Source: Chara braunii | Lineage: Eukaryota; Streptophyta; Charophyceae; Charales; Characeae | Length of the DNA: 27,108 nt | Assembly: GCA_003427395.1 (NCBI GenBank) | Contig: BFEA01001139.1 | Span: 21,336 to 48,443 of the forward strand | Direction: 5' to 3' | Shown: positions 9,214 to 18,831 of the stretch, piece by piece | How the letters are laid out: every line of letters begins with the position of its first letter | Numbering within the stretch: the first letter of the stretch is position 1 | Position numbers and translations under genes: made by a program | The notes under the pieces: generated by a model | Databases searched by the model: none | What the model saw: only the letters and a program-made list of their open reading frames with translations | What the model was told of the DNA's origin: nothing

Positions 9214-9517
9214 AATTCAGGTTTGGGGAGGGCTGCCTGGGTCAGGGTACTTCCATAGCACAAGTGGGCACCCCATGCTATCGCAATGACTGGGTGGCAG
9301 TGCGGTATGCCTCCCGATTCGGATGTCATCGGGGCAGCTATCTGCTGAGTTCGGGAGTTTCTTGCCTATGTCTGCACGCGACCAAGGAGCGTTGGCCTTG
9401 GTCGATACCTTCCCGTCTTCCAGGGTACGTGAGGTCTTGAGCGACTACACCTGTTGAGTGTCTCATCTGTGTTGGGAATTGAGTGTGTTACATAGGGGTG
9501 TGGGGAAGGGATAGGGC

Positions 9518-9705
9518 ATACGATACCGTGGGTGGCAGCCACTGCCAGCGCCGTCAGAAGGGTCTCGCTTGGCGAGTGTAGTACCCGCTCTGATAGCGTA
9601 GGAACGCTCGGCGCGCCAGCCCTCCTGGCGAGGGTGCCATCCACGACCGAGCGACAGGGTTACTCCTGGGCTATCTTCAACCTGCACAACCTTTTAAAAA
9701 AAAGA
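9518..9705 (+). repeat. SINE-like repeat, copy 2, abutting the rDNA
   Basis: A second copy of the 8594-8775 repeat, at an offset of 924 bp. Its A-rich tail runs straight into the truncated 18S sequence. The tail of copy 1 (AGAAACTGTGATGGC) resembles the 18S word at the junction (GAAATTGCGAATG), so microhomology may have guided the join. Confidence 0.6.
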
Positions 9706-10723
9706 AATTGCGAATGTCTAATTAAATAAGTTATCATTTATTTGGTGGTCTCCTTACCACAAGGATAACCATGGTAATTAATACGTGCAGCATATCCCGA
9801 CTTCTGGAAGGGACGTATTTATTGGATAAAAGGCCGATCCGGGCTTGCTCGTTGTTGCGGCGAATCATGGTGACTTGTCGAATCGCATGGCCTTTGAGCC
9901 GCCGATGTTCCACTCAAATTTCTTCCCTATCAACTTTCGATGGTAGGATAGAGTCCTACGATGGTGGTAACGGGTGACGGAGAATAAGGGTTCGATTCCG
10001 TAGAGAGGGAGCCTGAGAGATGGCTACCACATCCAAGGAAGGCAGCAAGCGAGTAAATTACCCAATCCTCACATAGGGAGGTAGTGACAATAAATAACAA
10101 TACTGGGCTATTTCGAGTCCGGTAATTGGAATGAGAACAGTCGTAAACTCCTTGAACGAGGATCCATTGGAGGGCAAGTCTGGTGCCAGCAGCCGCGGTA
10201 ATTCCAGCTCCAATAGCGTATATTTAAGTTGTTGCAGTTAAAAAGCTCGTAGTTGGATTTCGCGTGGGAGGGGTTGGTCTGCTTTTGCGGGCGTGTACCG
10301 GCCCTTTCGCCTTTCTTGCCGGGTATGCGTTCCTTGCCTTTATTGGCTGGGATCTTGAGTCGGCGCTGTTACTTTGAAAAAATTAGAGTGTTCAAAGCAG
10401 GCATGTGCTCTGAACATATTAGCAGGGAATAACGCGATAGGACTCATGTCCTATTTCGTTGGTCTTCGGAATTGGAGTAATGATTAATAGAGACGGTTGG
10501 GGGCATTCGTATTCCATTGTCANAGGTGAAATTCTTGGATTTATGGATGACGAACTTCTGCGAAAGCATTTGCCAAGGACGTTCTTATTAATCAAGAACA
10601 AAAGTTTGGGGTTCGAAGAGGATCAGATACCGTCCTAGTCTCAATCATAAATGATGCCGACTAGGGATTGGCGGATGTCTATTGGATGACTCTGTCAGCA
10701 CCTTGTGAGAAATCAAAGTTTAC

Positions 10724-10772
<49 letters not shown>

Positions 10773-11229
10773 AGAAAGGCACCACGAGGCGTGGAGCCTG
10801 CGGCTTAATTCGACTCAACACGGGGAAACTCACCAGGTCCAGATATAGCAAGGATTGACAGATTGAGAGCTCTTTCNTGATTCTATGGGTGGTGGTGCAT
10901 GGCCATTCTTAGTTGGTGGAGTAATTTATCTGGTTAATTCCGTTAACGAATAAGACCTCACCCTGCTAAATAGCTACGCGGGGACCTTTCCTCTTGGCCA
11001 GCTTCTTAGAGGGACTGTTGGACGACTAGCCAACGGAAGTTTGAGGCAATAACAGGTCTATGATGCCCTTAGATGTTATGGGCCGCACACGCGCTACAAT
11101 GATGAATCCAATGAGTCGCTTGCCTTGGTCAAAAGGCCCGGGTAACCATCGTGACGGGGATAGATTGTTGTCATTATCGATCTCGGACGAGGAATGCCTA
11201 GTAAACGCGAGTCATCAGCTCACGCTGAT

Positions 11230-11279
<50 letters not shown>

Positions 11280-11372
11280 CTTCGGTAAAGTGTATGGATT
11301 ACGGTGATCTCGGCGGTTTGCCGCTGGGGGTGCTGTGAGAAGTTCATTGAACCTTATCATTTAGAGGAAGAG

Positions 11373-11419
<47 letters not shown>
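9706..11419 (+). rRNA. 18S rRNA, 5'-truncated, probably a pseudogene copy
   Basis: The homology starts within the conserved GAAACTGCGAATGGCTCATTAAAT block, so roughly the first 75 nucleotides of the molecule are absent. The 530-loop region, the helix with TTTGTACACACCGCCCGTCG, and the 3' end GTAGGTGAACCTGCGGAAGG are all present. The 3' minor domain has the green-plant form (CTCCTACCGATTGAATG; ACCTTATCATTTAGAGGAAG). Several near-universal positions are changed: GACAGAAAGGC for GACGGAAGGGC, CTCTGTC for CTCCGCC, GAGATGGC for GAAACGGC. Two short deletions affect conserved helices: about 8 nt at 9777-9780 (the TCTAGAGC before TAATACG) and about 11 nt near 11146. Single N bases lie at 10523 and 10877. 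The identity is certain, but function is doubtful. Confidence 0.95.
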
Positions 11420-11421
<2 letters not shown>

Positions 11422-12303
11422 ACGTGAACGACCGATCTTTGGGGTGTGGGACGCTGGCTTGCTCGCCCTTCAGCCGCCCTTTGCCCCCATCCTCCCTGCA
11501 TCCGCTTTTCTCTTCCGTTTCAGCACCATCTTGGGCTTAGTGCCCAGCTGGCGGCTGGCCCGGCGCAGAGGGGGGCGTGGTGTAGGTCGAGGGTGGGGGG
11601 AGTGGGCAGGGTCAGGGGCCTTGTGGCGTTGCTCCCCCTTCATCCCGTCTCGCCTCTGCAGGTTGTTACCTCGGACCAGCTTCACTGTCGACTTCTGGCC
11701 GGGATGGCAGTTGGTCCGGGCACGGACAGCCCTGCCGGAAGGGCCGGGACGGGATGTCGGGTGGTGGCGGTTGTCCTCGGCTTGCGTACCCCTGCTCCTT
11801 CCCGTGTCAGCTTTGTCCCGACCTCCTTTCCGTCCCGGCCTCAACCTCGGCTTCGTGCGGAGCTTGTGGCTTGTTTGGGGATCGAGGGTCGTGGTAGAGG
11901 CTAGGGGTGGAGTGTGTTGCGGGGCCCTCGGCCCCTCCCCGTTTCATCCTGGCTTCCTTCCCAATGGGGTTCTCCTTTCCGGACAGATCGGCATCCTCGA
12001 CACAGTCGAGGTGGTCTGAATGTCGGGGTGGAGGGCCGTTGGGGGAGGGTTTTAGTCGTGAACGGGGTGGTGTCGGGTGGGAGCGGAAGGAGACAGCGCT
12101 TGCACCCTCGTTGCCCCGCTCCTCCTCGGTGCCCTGCCTGGCCCCCCGAACGGGGGGTCGGACAGGCTCGTGGCAGCGGGCGGTGGCGACGGCTTTGCAA
12201 CTTCTTATTGATGTACCTGCTTTGATTTGTCGTTGTCCGGGTTGTCGAACCCCTTCTTTTTTGGTTGAGGGGTCGGTCCTGTCGGAACAGCACCATATTG
12301 TAG
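11420..12303 (+). other. Internal transcribed spacer 1 (ITS1)
   Basis: 884 bases between the 18S 3' end and the 5.8S start, GC-rich, with many G or C runs. It is long compared with the 200-300 bases common in land plants. Reading frames of 100-200 codons on both strands are GC-composition artefacts. Confidence 0.9.
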
Positions 12304-12458
12304 AACTTTCAGCAAACGAATATCTTGGCCCTCCCAACGATGAAGAGCGCAGCGAAATGCGATACTGAATGTGAATTGCAGAAATCCGTGAGCCATCGAT
12401 ACCTTGAACGCATGTGGCGCCCAGGGCTTCAGCCGAGGGCACGCCCGCGTGAGCATCA
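12304..12458 (+). rRNA. 5.8S rRNA, divergent
   Basis: The order of conserved 5.8S words is intact: CGATGAAGA...GCAGCGAAATGCGATAC, GTGAATTGCAGAA, CATCGA...TTGAACGCA. Two of three segments that are nearly invariant in plants carry changes (GAGCGCAGC for GAACGCAGC; CCTTGAACGCA for TTTGAACGCA). This agrees with a non-functional copy, though a divergent lineage could also explain it. Boundaries are placed by comparison with the usual length of about 155-160 nt. Confidence 0.93.
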
Positions 12459-12814
12459 TTGGATTCGTCACGACCTCAGCACCTTCCGTTTCGGAGAGTG
12501 GTGGGGTCCGTGGTCGTGGCTTCCCTCGCTCCCGATTTGGAGAGCGTCGATAGCCTAAAGTGGAAAGGAATTGGAGAGCATTCCGAGCGGGCCTGTGGGG
12601 GCCGCAGCCCAGAGTGGTGCGTTTCGCTCCGCCCTGTTGTTGCCCTCCAGCACCCGTTTGTGGGTGGTGATCTTCGTTTCCCTGAAAACGACACGTAAGG
12701 TCATCCCTCCGGCATGTGCGGTCGCCGCCTTCCATTCGCTCCCATCGGCTTAAGGTGGGCTTGGGGTTGGGGGTATCGGGCTCGAGCTGTCAAGGTACGT
12801 CGGGCCTTGCCTTT
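12459..12814 (+). other. Internal transcribed spacer 2 (ITS2)
   Basis: About 356 bases between the 5.8S 3' end and the 28S 5' block. GC-rich, and no gene. The 3' limit is approximate. Confidence 0.85.
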
Positions 12815-13400
12815 TGATCTCAGGTCGGGCGGGAGCACCTGCCCAATTTAAGCATATAACTAAGCGGAGGAAGAGAAACCAACGAGGATTCCCTTGGTAG
12901 TGGCGAGCAAACCGGGAATAGCCCAGACTCAAAATCTAAGGGCTTTATTGCTGCCTGAATTGTAGTCTTGAGAGGCAACCTCTGCAGCGGGCCGTGTGCA
13001 GGTTCCCTGGAAGGGGACGCCGAAGAGGGTGACAGCCTCGTCGACCGCCAGACCCTACTGCACAACGAGGTGTTGTCCAAGAGTCGGGTTGCTTGGGAAT
13101 GCAGCCCCAATTGGGTGGTAAGTCCCATCCAAGGCTAAATATGTGCGAGGGACCGATAGCGAAGAAGTACCGCGAGGGAAGGATAAAAAGAACTTTGAAA
13201 AGAGAGTTAAAGAGTGCTTGAAATTGCCGAGCGAGAAGCAGATGGAGGGGAAGTCGTGCGTTCCCGTCTGGGCAGGGGTGGACGACAAATGTGTTGTCAC
13301 CCCCCTTGTTGGATGTGGCGTGCCTGCCAGCATGGGCTGCTGTGACCGGTGGCCGTCACGGCAATCCAGGACCTTGAGCATGCGCCTCTTTCGGGGGGGC
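12815..13400 (+). rRNA. 28S rRNA 5' fragment, ends within D2
   Basis: It starts with the GATCTCAGGTCGGGCGGG block, then TTTAAGCATATAACTAAGCGGAGGA, and continues through CGAAGAAGTACCGCGAGGGAA and AAAGAGTGCTTGAAATTG. Universal positions are altered, including the normal CATATCAATAAGCGGAGGAAAAG. The sequence enters the variable D2 domain and is then lost. The conserved block with ACACGGACCAAGGAGTC that should follow D2 is absent, so only about 0.6 kb of a roughly 3.3-kb molecule is present. The 3' limit (13300-13450) is uncertain. Confidence 0.88.
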
Positions 13401-13857
13401 CGTTCGGGTTCCTGCGTGTTCGGGATACTTGCGAAGTTCCTTTATCGGACCGAGAAGTTCAACTTGCATGCGAGCCGGTGGGTGATTATCGCACGAGGCA
13501 AAAGAAACCTGAGTGGAGGGAACGATTCGAACACGCGACTCAAAGGACCCTAGATAAGAATAACTTTCCGAGACGCAATCTTACGCAGCAGTAGGAAACT
13601 GCTCGAGGCGATAGCCCTGGAGAGCGCATCGGGTACTGATCGAGGAACTCGGAATGTCGTGCACAGGCAAGAAACTCGTGTTTCAGCGAGCGGGTCCATG
13701 TATGCGGCGAAGCAGTCACGACACTGCAGGCCAACACATTTTGATGACGAGGAATATTCAGCTTTGCACTCAAGCAACGACACCGAACTGAACCCAACAC
13801 AACTCTAGGCATGGACTTGTAGTCGTCCGCCTATGGACACTCCCTGAGCATTATGTC

Positions 13858-14061
13858 TCATTCAAGCTCCTTCCACGACTCCAGGGGAGCATCAGTGAAC
13901 GGGGGGACCTTCATCCAAGGATCACACACCATCTCGTCTCTTGTCGCACCGTCAATAACAGTGGAGTTTCCACTGCCGGAGACGCGCACCGCGCATGGAG
14001 GGAAAGGGTATGCCATGCGCTCACGCCAATCACCCAGGATAATCAACTCCGACATGGCCAT
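13858..14061 (-). CDS. Short hypothetical frame
   Basis: 67 codons from ATG at 14061 (MAMSELIILGDWRERMAYPF at the start). The composition is ordinary rather than repeat-like, with GDW, several Pro/Cys and a WKELE end. There is no recognisable domain and no conserved neighbour. It may be an exon or a remnant of a longer gene. The plus-strand frame over the same bases is less protein-like. Confidence 0.2.
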   Translation of the reverse strand: MAMSELIILGDWRERMAYPFPPCAVRVSGSGNSTVIDGATRDEMVCDPWMKVPPFTDAPLESWKELE

Positions 14062-14250
14062 CGCGATCGGCAAATGCCCTGCAGGCCACAAAAAAAAAAA
14101 ATTCTTTCAATTAGCTCACAGGGAAAGAAAATAATCATGGCCCCCAGGACGTCCGTCGAAACTCCGATGACGGGCGTCTTGTTGAACAAGACCACCACAG
14201 CACAGCCGCACTGCACCCAGCCGTGCGAGAGGCACATCAACGGGCATGGC

Positions 14251-14252
<2 letters not shown>

Positions 14253-14314
<62 letters not shown>
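14253..14314. repeat. (GA)n microsatellite
   Basis: About 31 uninterrupted GA units. The Arg-Glu and Ser-Leu peptides read through it are artefacts. Confidence 0.98.
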
Positions 14315-14316
<2 letters not shown>

Positions 14317-14504
14317 CTAGTTGAACACCATTCGATAGAGAACCGTAAGGAAGTGTCAAACAACACTCCATGTATGCAAGGCCGAGGACCCACGGGCACG
14401 TATACAAGCAATCGAAGTGACCACGAGCCCTCTGCATCGGTTGAAATGACCACCTTCAAGAAGTGCCAAACGGTCGGCGTTCTCAGGTCTTTAGTGCTAA
14501 AATC

Positions 14505-15042
14505 ATTCTTAGGGGACCTTGCGGCAGAACTGCTTGGCGTCGCACTAGATGCTCACCAAACAGTTTTGGATGTCGATCGTATGGACACATCATATGATGC
14601 TTACCAGCAAGCAGCAACTGATTGCAGGACCTTCTATCCGGTGTGGATCTTTGAGAGCAAATTTGACGCAATCCACCGTTAGATCCATTCCGGCGAGGGG
14701 GACCTGCCATTCTGCCGTTGTTTATTGTACTCATCACGTGGGAATCGACGACGTGAGGAACCGACAATGAACATTCTTAGGGGACTTTGCGACTGTGTTT
14801 GAAACTTATTGGCGTAGCATTTGATGCTCACCAAGCAGTTATGGATGTCGGTTATATCGACACATCATTTGACGCCTTACAAGCAAACTATGGTCCGATC
14901 CCGGTCCCCATCCCCGGTGTGGATCTATGAGAGCAGATTTGACGCAATTCACCGTTAGATCCACATCGGAGAGGCGGACCGGTCATCCTGCCGCAGTTCA
15001 GTGTAGTCATCATGCGGGAGTCGACATCGCAAGAACCCAACG
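14505..15042. repeat. Two-copy tandem duplication, 268-bp unit
   Basis: ATTCTTAGGGGAC at 14505 recurs at 14773. TGATGCTCACC, GACACATCAT, GGTGTGGATCT, GACGCAAT and CACCGTTAGATCCA then follow in the same order in both copies. The copies have diverged by substitutions and small indels. Reading frames in the two copies do not preserve a common protein. Confidence 0.8.
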
Positions 15043-15189
15043 ATGTTCCAATTGGGACGTGCTCTTGTTTCGTGATATGCAGGTGCTTACCGGCGGTTCG
15101 TTTGCGGAAGTCGAGAGAGAAGGAGAGAGGGAAACATTTGCAGGTTGCCTGTTGTTTTCGTAAAGGTCAAGTTGAAGCAAAGTGTGATG

Positions 15190-15320
15190 CGTTCATTCAA
15201 AGTGCGAATGAACTCGCACTTAGATGGAGGGTGCAGTTGAAGAAAAGGAGAGAGGAAAATAGTTGCAGGGTGCTCGTCGTTCACACCAGAAGTGAGAATG
15301 AACTCGCACTTAGATGGAGA
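15190..15320. repeat. Two hairpin-motif copies, 90 bp apart
   Basis: 15200-15221 is AAGTGCGA-ATGAAC-TCGCACTT, a perfect 8-bp inverted repeat with a 6-base spacer. 15290-15311 is the same with one mismatch in the left arm. Both are followed by TAGATGGA, so a unit of about 90 bp was duplicated. Confidence 0.85.
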
Positions 15321-15488
15321 AGCAGGTGCGCACACCAGCAGCGCGATGATTTAATATGGACATTGGCTTGTCATTTGCATAGTACCCGGTGAAAATGTCA
15401 TCAAATCTTTGTGCGGAGAAGATACATATCGATTCCTATAAGTACCTCTTGTCATCGCCTACAAGTTGCCTAGTGTTTTTCTAAAAGG

Positions 15489-15690
15489 TGAAGTTGCACA
15501 CCGCAAGGAGAGTTTCCAAAAATCATTCAATGCGAAAAAATCATTCAATGGCAAATTGCAAAGTACACAGTGAAGTTGCACACCACAACGAGAGTTTCCA
15601 GAAATCATTCAATGTAAAAAAATCATTCAATGGCAAATTGCAAAGTACACAGAGGCGTTTTCAAAAACAAATCAATACAAAATTGCGAAG
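15489..15690. repeat. 82-bp tandem repeat with ATCATTCAAT words
   Basis: GAAGTTGCACACC followed by GAGAGTTTCCA, AAATCATTCAATG and GCAAATTGCAAAGTACACAG occurs from 15490 and again from 15572. A third, partial unit follows, with AAATTGCGAAGTACACGG. Confidence 0.85.
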
Positions 15691-16310
15691 TACACGGAAG
15701 CTTTCCAAAATTCACAAAGTACATGCAGACTTTCCAAAAATCATTGAAGGACACGTTCTAAGGCACATGTAGGCATCCCAAAAATCATTCCAGCCCACGT
15801 CGTATAGTCTACATGACATGCCCTTATCCACAGAAGACGCTTCCGTACAGTCTATATCACTCCCCCTCTTCGCCACAAGCCGAAAAGTCGTGCATTACAC
15901 ATGAAACAAACCCTACCACTAATACGAACATGTCGAAGACCTACACGAAAGCTGATTCAAGCCGAAGACCTACACGAACGCTGATTCGTGCCGAACAAAA
16001 TTGCAAAGTACACGGAAGCTTTCCAAGATTCACAAAGTACATCGAGCCTTTCTAAAAATCATTGAAGTACACGTTCTAAGGCACATGTAGGCATTCCAAG
16101 AATCATTCCAGCCCACGTCGTATACTCTACATGACATGCCCTTTTCTATAGAAGACGCTTTCGTACAGTCTTTATCACTCCCCCTCTTCGCCACAAGCCG
16201 AAAAGTCTTGCATTACATATGAAACAAACCCTACCTCTAATACGAACATGTCGAAGACACGAACGCTGATTTGAGCCGAAGACCTACACGAACGCTGATT
16301 CGTGCCGAAG
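15691..16310. repeat. 318-bp tandem duplication
   Basis: TACACGGAAGCTTTCCAA at 15691 recurs at 16009. Both copies then carry ACACGTTCTAAGGCACATG, CATTCCAGCCCACGTCGTA, ACTCCCCCTCTTCGCCAC and CATGTCGAAGAC in the same order at about 90% identity. The closeness suggests a recent duplication. No gene is supported here or in the following 150 bases. Confidence 0.9.
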
Positions 16311-16460
16311 TCCTGCATTAGACAAAAAGTCATCCGAACCCGACACGATGTTCACCTGCCTACACAAGTCCCAGACAGAAGCTCATCCAAGCCGGACATG
16401 ATGTCCACGACGTGATAGGGTCAGACCCACTGCAAAAGGAGTGAGGTGATAAATGGGAGT

Positions 16461-17219
16461 CTATTCGCGTATAGAATCTGAGTACCTTGAGACGATGAGT
16501 ATCTTCGTTGCATAAGTGGGGTGAAAAAAGTTTGTACGATCTTCATGGTAGCAGCATGTACAGTCTTCGAGTAGCCTCCCACGATCGTCGGCGTTGCGCT
16601 CGTCTATGTTGAACTGGATTAAAAGGACTTGGTTCGGGAATTCGGACCTTAAGATCTACTTCGATATTCAGCAAGTCGCGCATGAGTAAATCTCTTAAAA
16701 CTCGATTCAAATTGCTCCAATGACGGATTTGGAACGGACATCGGTCTCCCCAGAACGGGGGACTGTCATCATGTTCTCTCACGCCAGATACAAGGAATAA
16801 TTCTCCATCCAATCACGAGGCGATAGGTATGATGAAGATTGATAAGAAAAACGTAATGGCAGGCTCACAACCTCCTGGCATTCTATCGAAAGATGTGCTG
16901 GTTACGTACGAATAATACAAACAGCTTCTCAACTCCCCTTCGGACGCAATGTAGAAATCAATTGTGAAGACGGGTCTGTCACGTAGCGTGGCCATCACAA
17001 TGTACTGAAAACTTGGGGTAGGTGGGGGTGAAACAGATGGCTGGACACGAGCGCGAACGTCTTCGGGGTCCGGAAGGTAACGGTATCTGGGAAGCCCAAT
17101 GTTGCCAAACCATTCTAAACCATAAATGTTCTCGGTTGCGGTAACAACTGCACTTCACAGACTTTCGCAGTAGCCAGGTCTCTGACAACGACCGTCCCAC
17201 TGAAACTTCCAGACGACAT
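16461..17219 (-). pseudogene. Family member C: third, divergent copy of the unknown A/B/C family
   Basis: The start ATG at 17219 sits in TGCAGGATG, like the starts of A and B. The first 30 codons (MSSGSFSGTVVVRDLATAKV) are in one frame. The sense then moves to a second frame containing ENIYGLEWFGNIGLPRYRYL, which resembles KNIW...GLDRDYRHLE of A, and DRPVFTIDFY, which resembles PVIIDYFG of A. That frame stops (TGA 16810-16812) and runs on in the same frame. Near 16620-16640 the sense returns to the first frame with IQFNIDERNADD (compare INFTVEHRDNEL in A) and LEDCTCCYHED (compare CDCPYCDAGH). It ends at TAG 16461-16463. It therefore has two cancelling frameshifts plus one stop. Homology to A and B is my reading by eye, and the function is unknown. 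Confidence 0.4.
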
Positions 17220-17302
17220 CCTGCATCAGAAAAAATAACAGCGCCATCGTCATATACGGAGAGGTGGGTAAACGGCGAAGTTGAGACGGTCTGATGTAGA
17301 CA

Positions 17303-17400
17303 AAGTGCGAATGAACTCGTAATTAGATAGACAATTCGTCATGCAACGGGGTATACCGAAGGGGACGGGCTGTAAGCATAGTGCGAGTCTATTCGCACTA
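17303..17400. repeat. Hairpin motifs downstream of gene A
   Basis: 17303-17324 is AAGTGCGA-ATGAAC with a decayed right arm. 17379-17400 is TAGTGCGA-GTCTAT-TCGCACTA, a perfect 8-bp inverted repeat with a 6-base spacer, 34 bp past the stop of gene A. Confidence 0.85.
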
Positions 17401-17433
17401 GAAAAAAGACTAAGCAACTAATTCACAACGCCG

Positions 17434-18333
17434 CTAGTAAAGATGTAGATGTCCAGCATCGCAGTAAGGGCAGTCGCACACATATCTCGTCTTCCTGTTG
17501 CGCAGAGTCACTTCCTGAGGTCCGGAGGCTGAATAATCCAGATGGCGGTAAACAAATCGCAATTCGTTGTCCCTATGTTCGACTGTGAAATTTATTTCGT
17601 CGCAGCTATCGAAGAGGTAGTGAAGTTTTTGGTGCACCAAACAGTCGACCCGCAAATGCAACTCATTTTTGAGTGCTTGATCTATGGCGAGCTTGTTTTT
17701 GAACCGTGCAAGGGAACCAGTAGGTTCGGATGTGTGAAACGCTTGAAAAGAAGTGAGCTTGACACCGTGAAATTTCTGCCTTGCGAGAGAAAGAGCTCTC
17801 ATTCGTCGACCGTCCATCTTGACGGCAGTGAAGAGCGTCACGACGGTGGTGCCTCGATTACACACCCTCGCTCGACCGAAGTAGTCTATGATCACCGGCG
17901 CCGACTTCGTCGGTTGGCCGAGGCAAAACCAGACACACAGTTTTTTATGCAACTTGTCCAACGACGCCCACTTAAGTTTCTCACATAAAATGTGCCATGC
18001 TTCAACCATCTTAGAAGTTTGGACGGGTTCCTCTTCGACGGATTCCCTCTTCAGAATTGACTCCACCCTGATAGGGTATGCCTGTACATCCTTCATTAGA
18101 GTGTACAAGTACCAAAAGTTCGACCCTACATCACGACAAATCCGAAGTTGTCCTTCTTCCGCACTTTACCACAAAGGGATTTCCCCGTCCGGGGCAACAT
18201 CATCTTCTAGGTGCCGGTAGTCACGGTCCAGACCAGATCGTCCAATGTCTTCCCAAATGTTCTTCGACAAAATGATTAGATCGACATCCGACGCTAAGGA
18301 CTTCCTACTCTGCGACGAAGTCCCGATATCCAT
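17434..18333 (-). pseudogene. Family member A: unknown protein, one in-frame stop
   Basis: A single frame of 299 codons from ATG 18333 to TAG at 17434-17436, interrupted only by TAA at 18166-18168 (codon 56). The alignment with B continues on both sides of this stop without any length change. Shared features in order are: DVDLII..KNIW, a YLY block, KLCVWFC, PVIIDYFGRARV, RGTTVVTLFTAVK, MRALSLAR.KF, ALKNELHLRVDCLVH, LHYLFDSCDEINFTVEHRDN, and a Cys-rich end CDCPYCDAGH that could bind a metal. No signal peptide or membrane segment is seen. I do not recognise the family. The only intact part without the stop is 17434-18165, which has no ATG near its start. It may be a pseudogene, or the TAA may be an assembly error. 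Confidence 0.5.
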
Positions 18334-18831
18334 TCTGCATCAGTGGAGAAACGCAAGGAAGCGCGTCAGTTGTGATTCTCGCAAGTGCATAAGCAAAAAT
18401 TCCAGGAATGTTATATGCATGAAAGGGTTCGATAATTAGTAATTGGTTCGCACATCACAAGAGAGCGCAAGTTTTCTAACCGCCGTCTAATGCCGACTTA
18501 TTTTCTACACGTCATTCATGTGGGTCGATAAGTGAGAGTAGATTCGCACTTCGCAAATCAGTGCAAATCCTGCAACCGCCGACGACGATTGGAAAATAAA
18601 TGACGGTAGATTCACACTTCACAACTGAGCACAAGTCCTGCAACCGCCGCTCAACATCTTCAACACGTCCTTCATGTGGAACGGTCAGACTACTCTCTTA
18701 TTGGGTAGAACGGTAAGACTACTCTCTTGATCAGCGCAAGTCCTGCAACGATGGCGTCAATGAACGGCGAGGTCGTCCTATGAGTACAGCAGCAAAGTGC
18801 GAACTAACTCGGAGTTATCTCACATAGCAGG
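18334..18831. repeat. Spacer between family members A and B with hairpin motifs
   Basis: No gene. 18530-18551 is AAGTGAGA-GTAGAT-TCGCACTT (one mismatch); a decayed copy lies near 18604. 18795-18816 is AAGTGCGA-ACTAAC with a partly decayed right arm, 15 bp past the stop of gene B. GCAAGTCCTGCAAC recurs three times, and a short GTAAGACTACTCTCTT word is duplicated near 18690 and 18710. Confidence 0.75.

Larger units (their letters stand above)
13401..14504. other. Intergenic region after the rDNA fragment
   Basis: No confident gene. It contains a poly-A tract near 14090, a (GA)n microsatellite (listed separately) and one weak minus-strand frame (13858-14061, listed separately). Confidence 0.5.

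Noticed and set aside
11444-12735. Long reading frames on both strands, up to about 210 codons
   Set aside because: They lie in ITS1, 5.8S and ITS2 and result from GC-rich rDNA spacer sequence.
13505-13560. tRNA-like word GATTCGAAC on the minus strand near GGAGGGAAC
   Set aside because: The T-arm pairs poorly and no D-arm or matching acceptor half is found within 90 bases.
14074-14682. Plus-strand 202-codon frame with Arg-Glu repeats
   Set aside because: Held open by the (GA)n tract and continues into a tandem duplication with no conserved protein.
17542-17988. Plus-strand 148-codon frame
   Set aside because: Mirror shadow of family member A. The minus strand has the conserved motifs shared with B.
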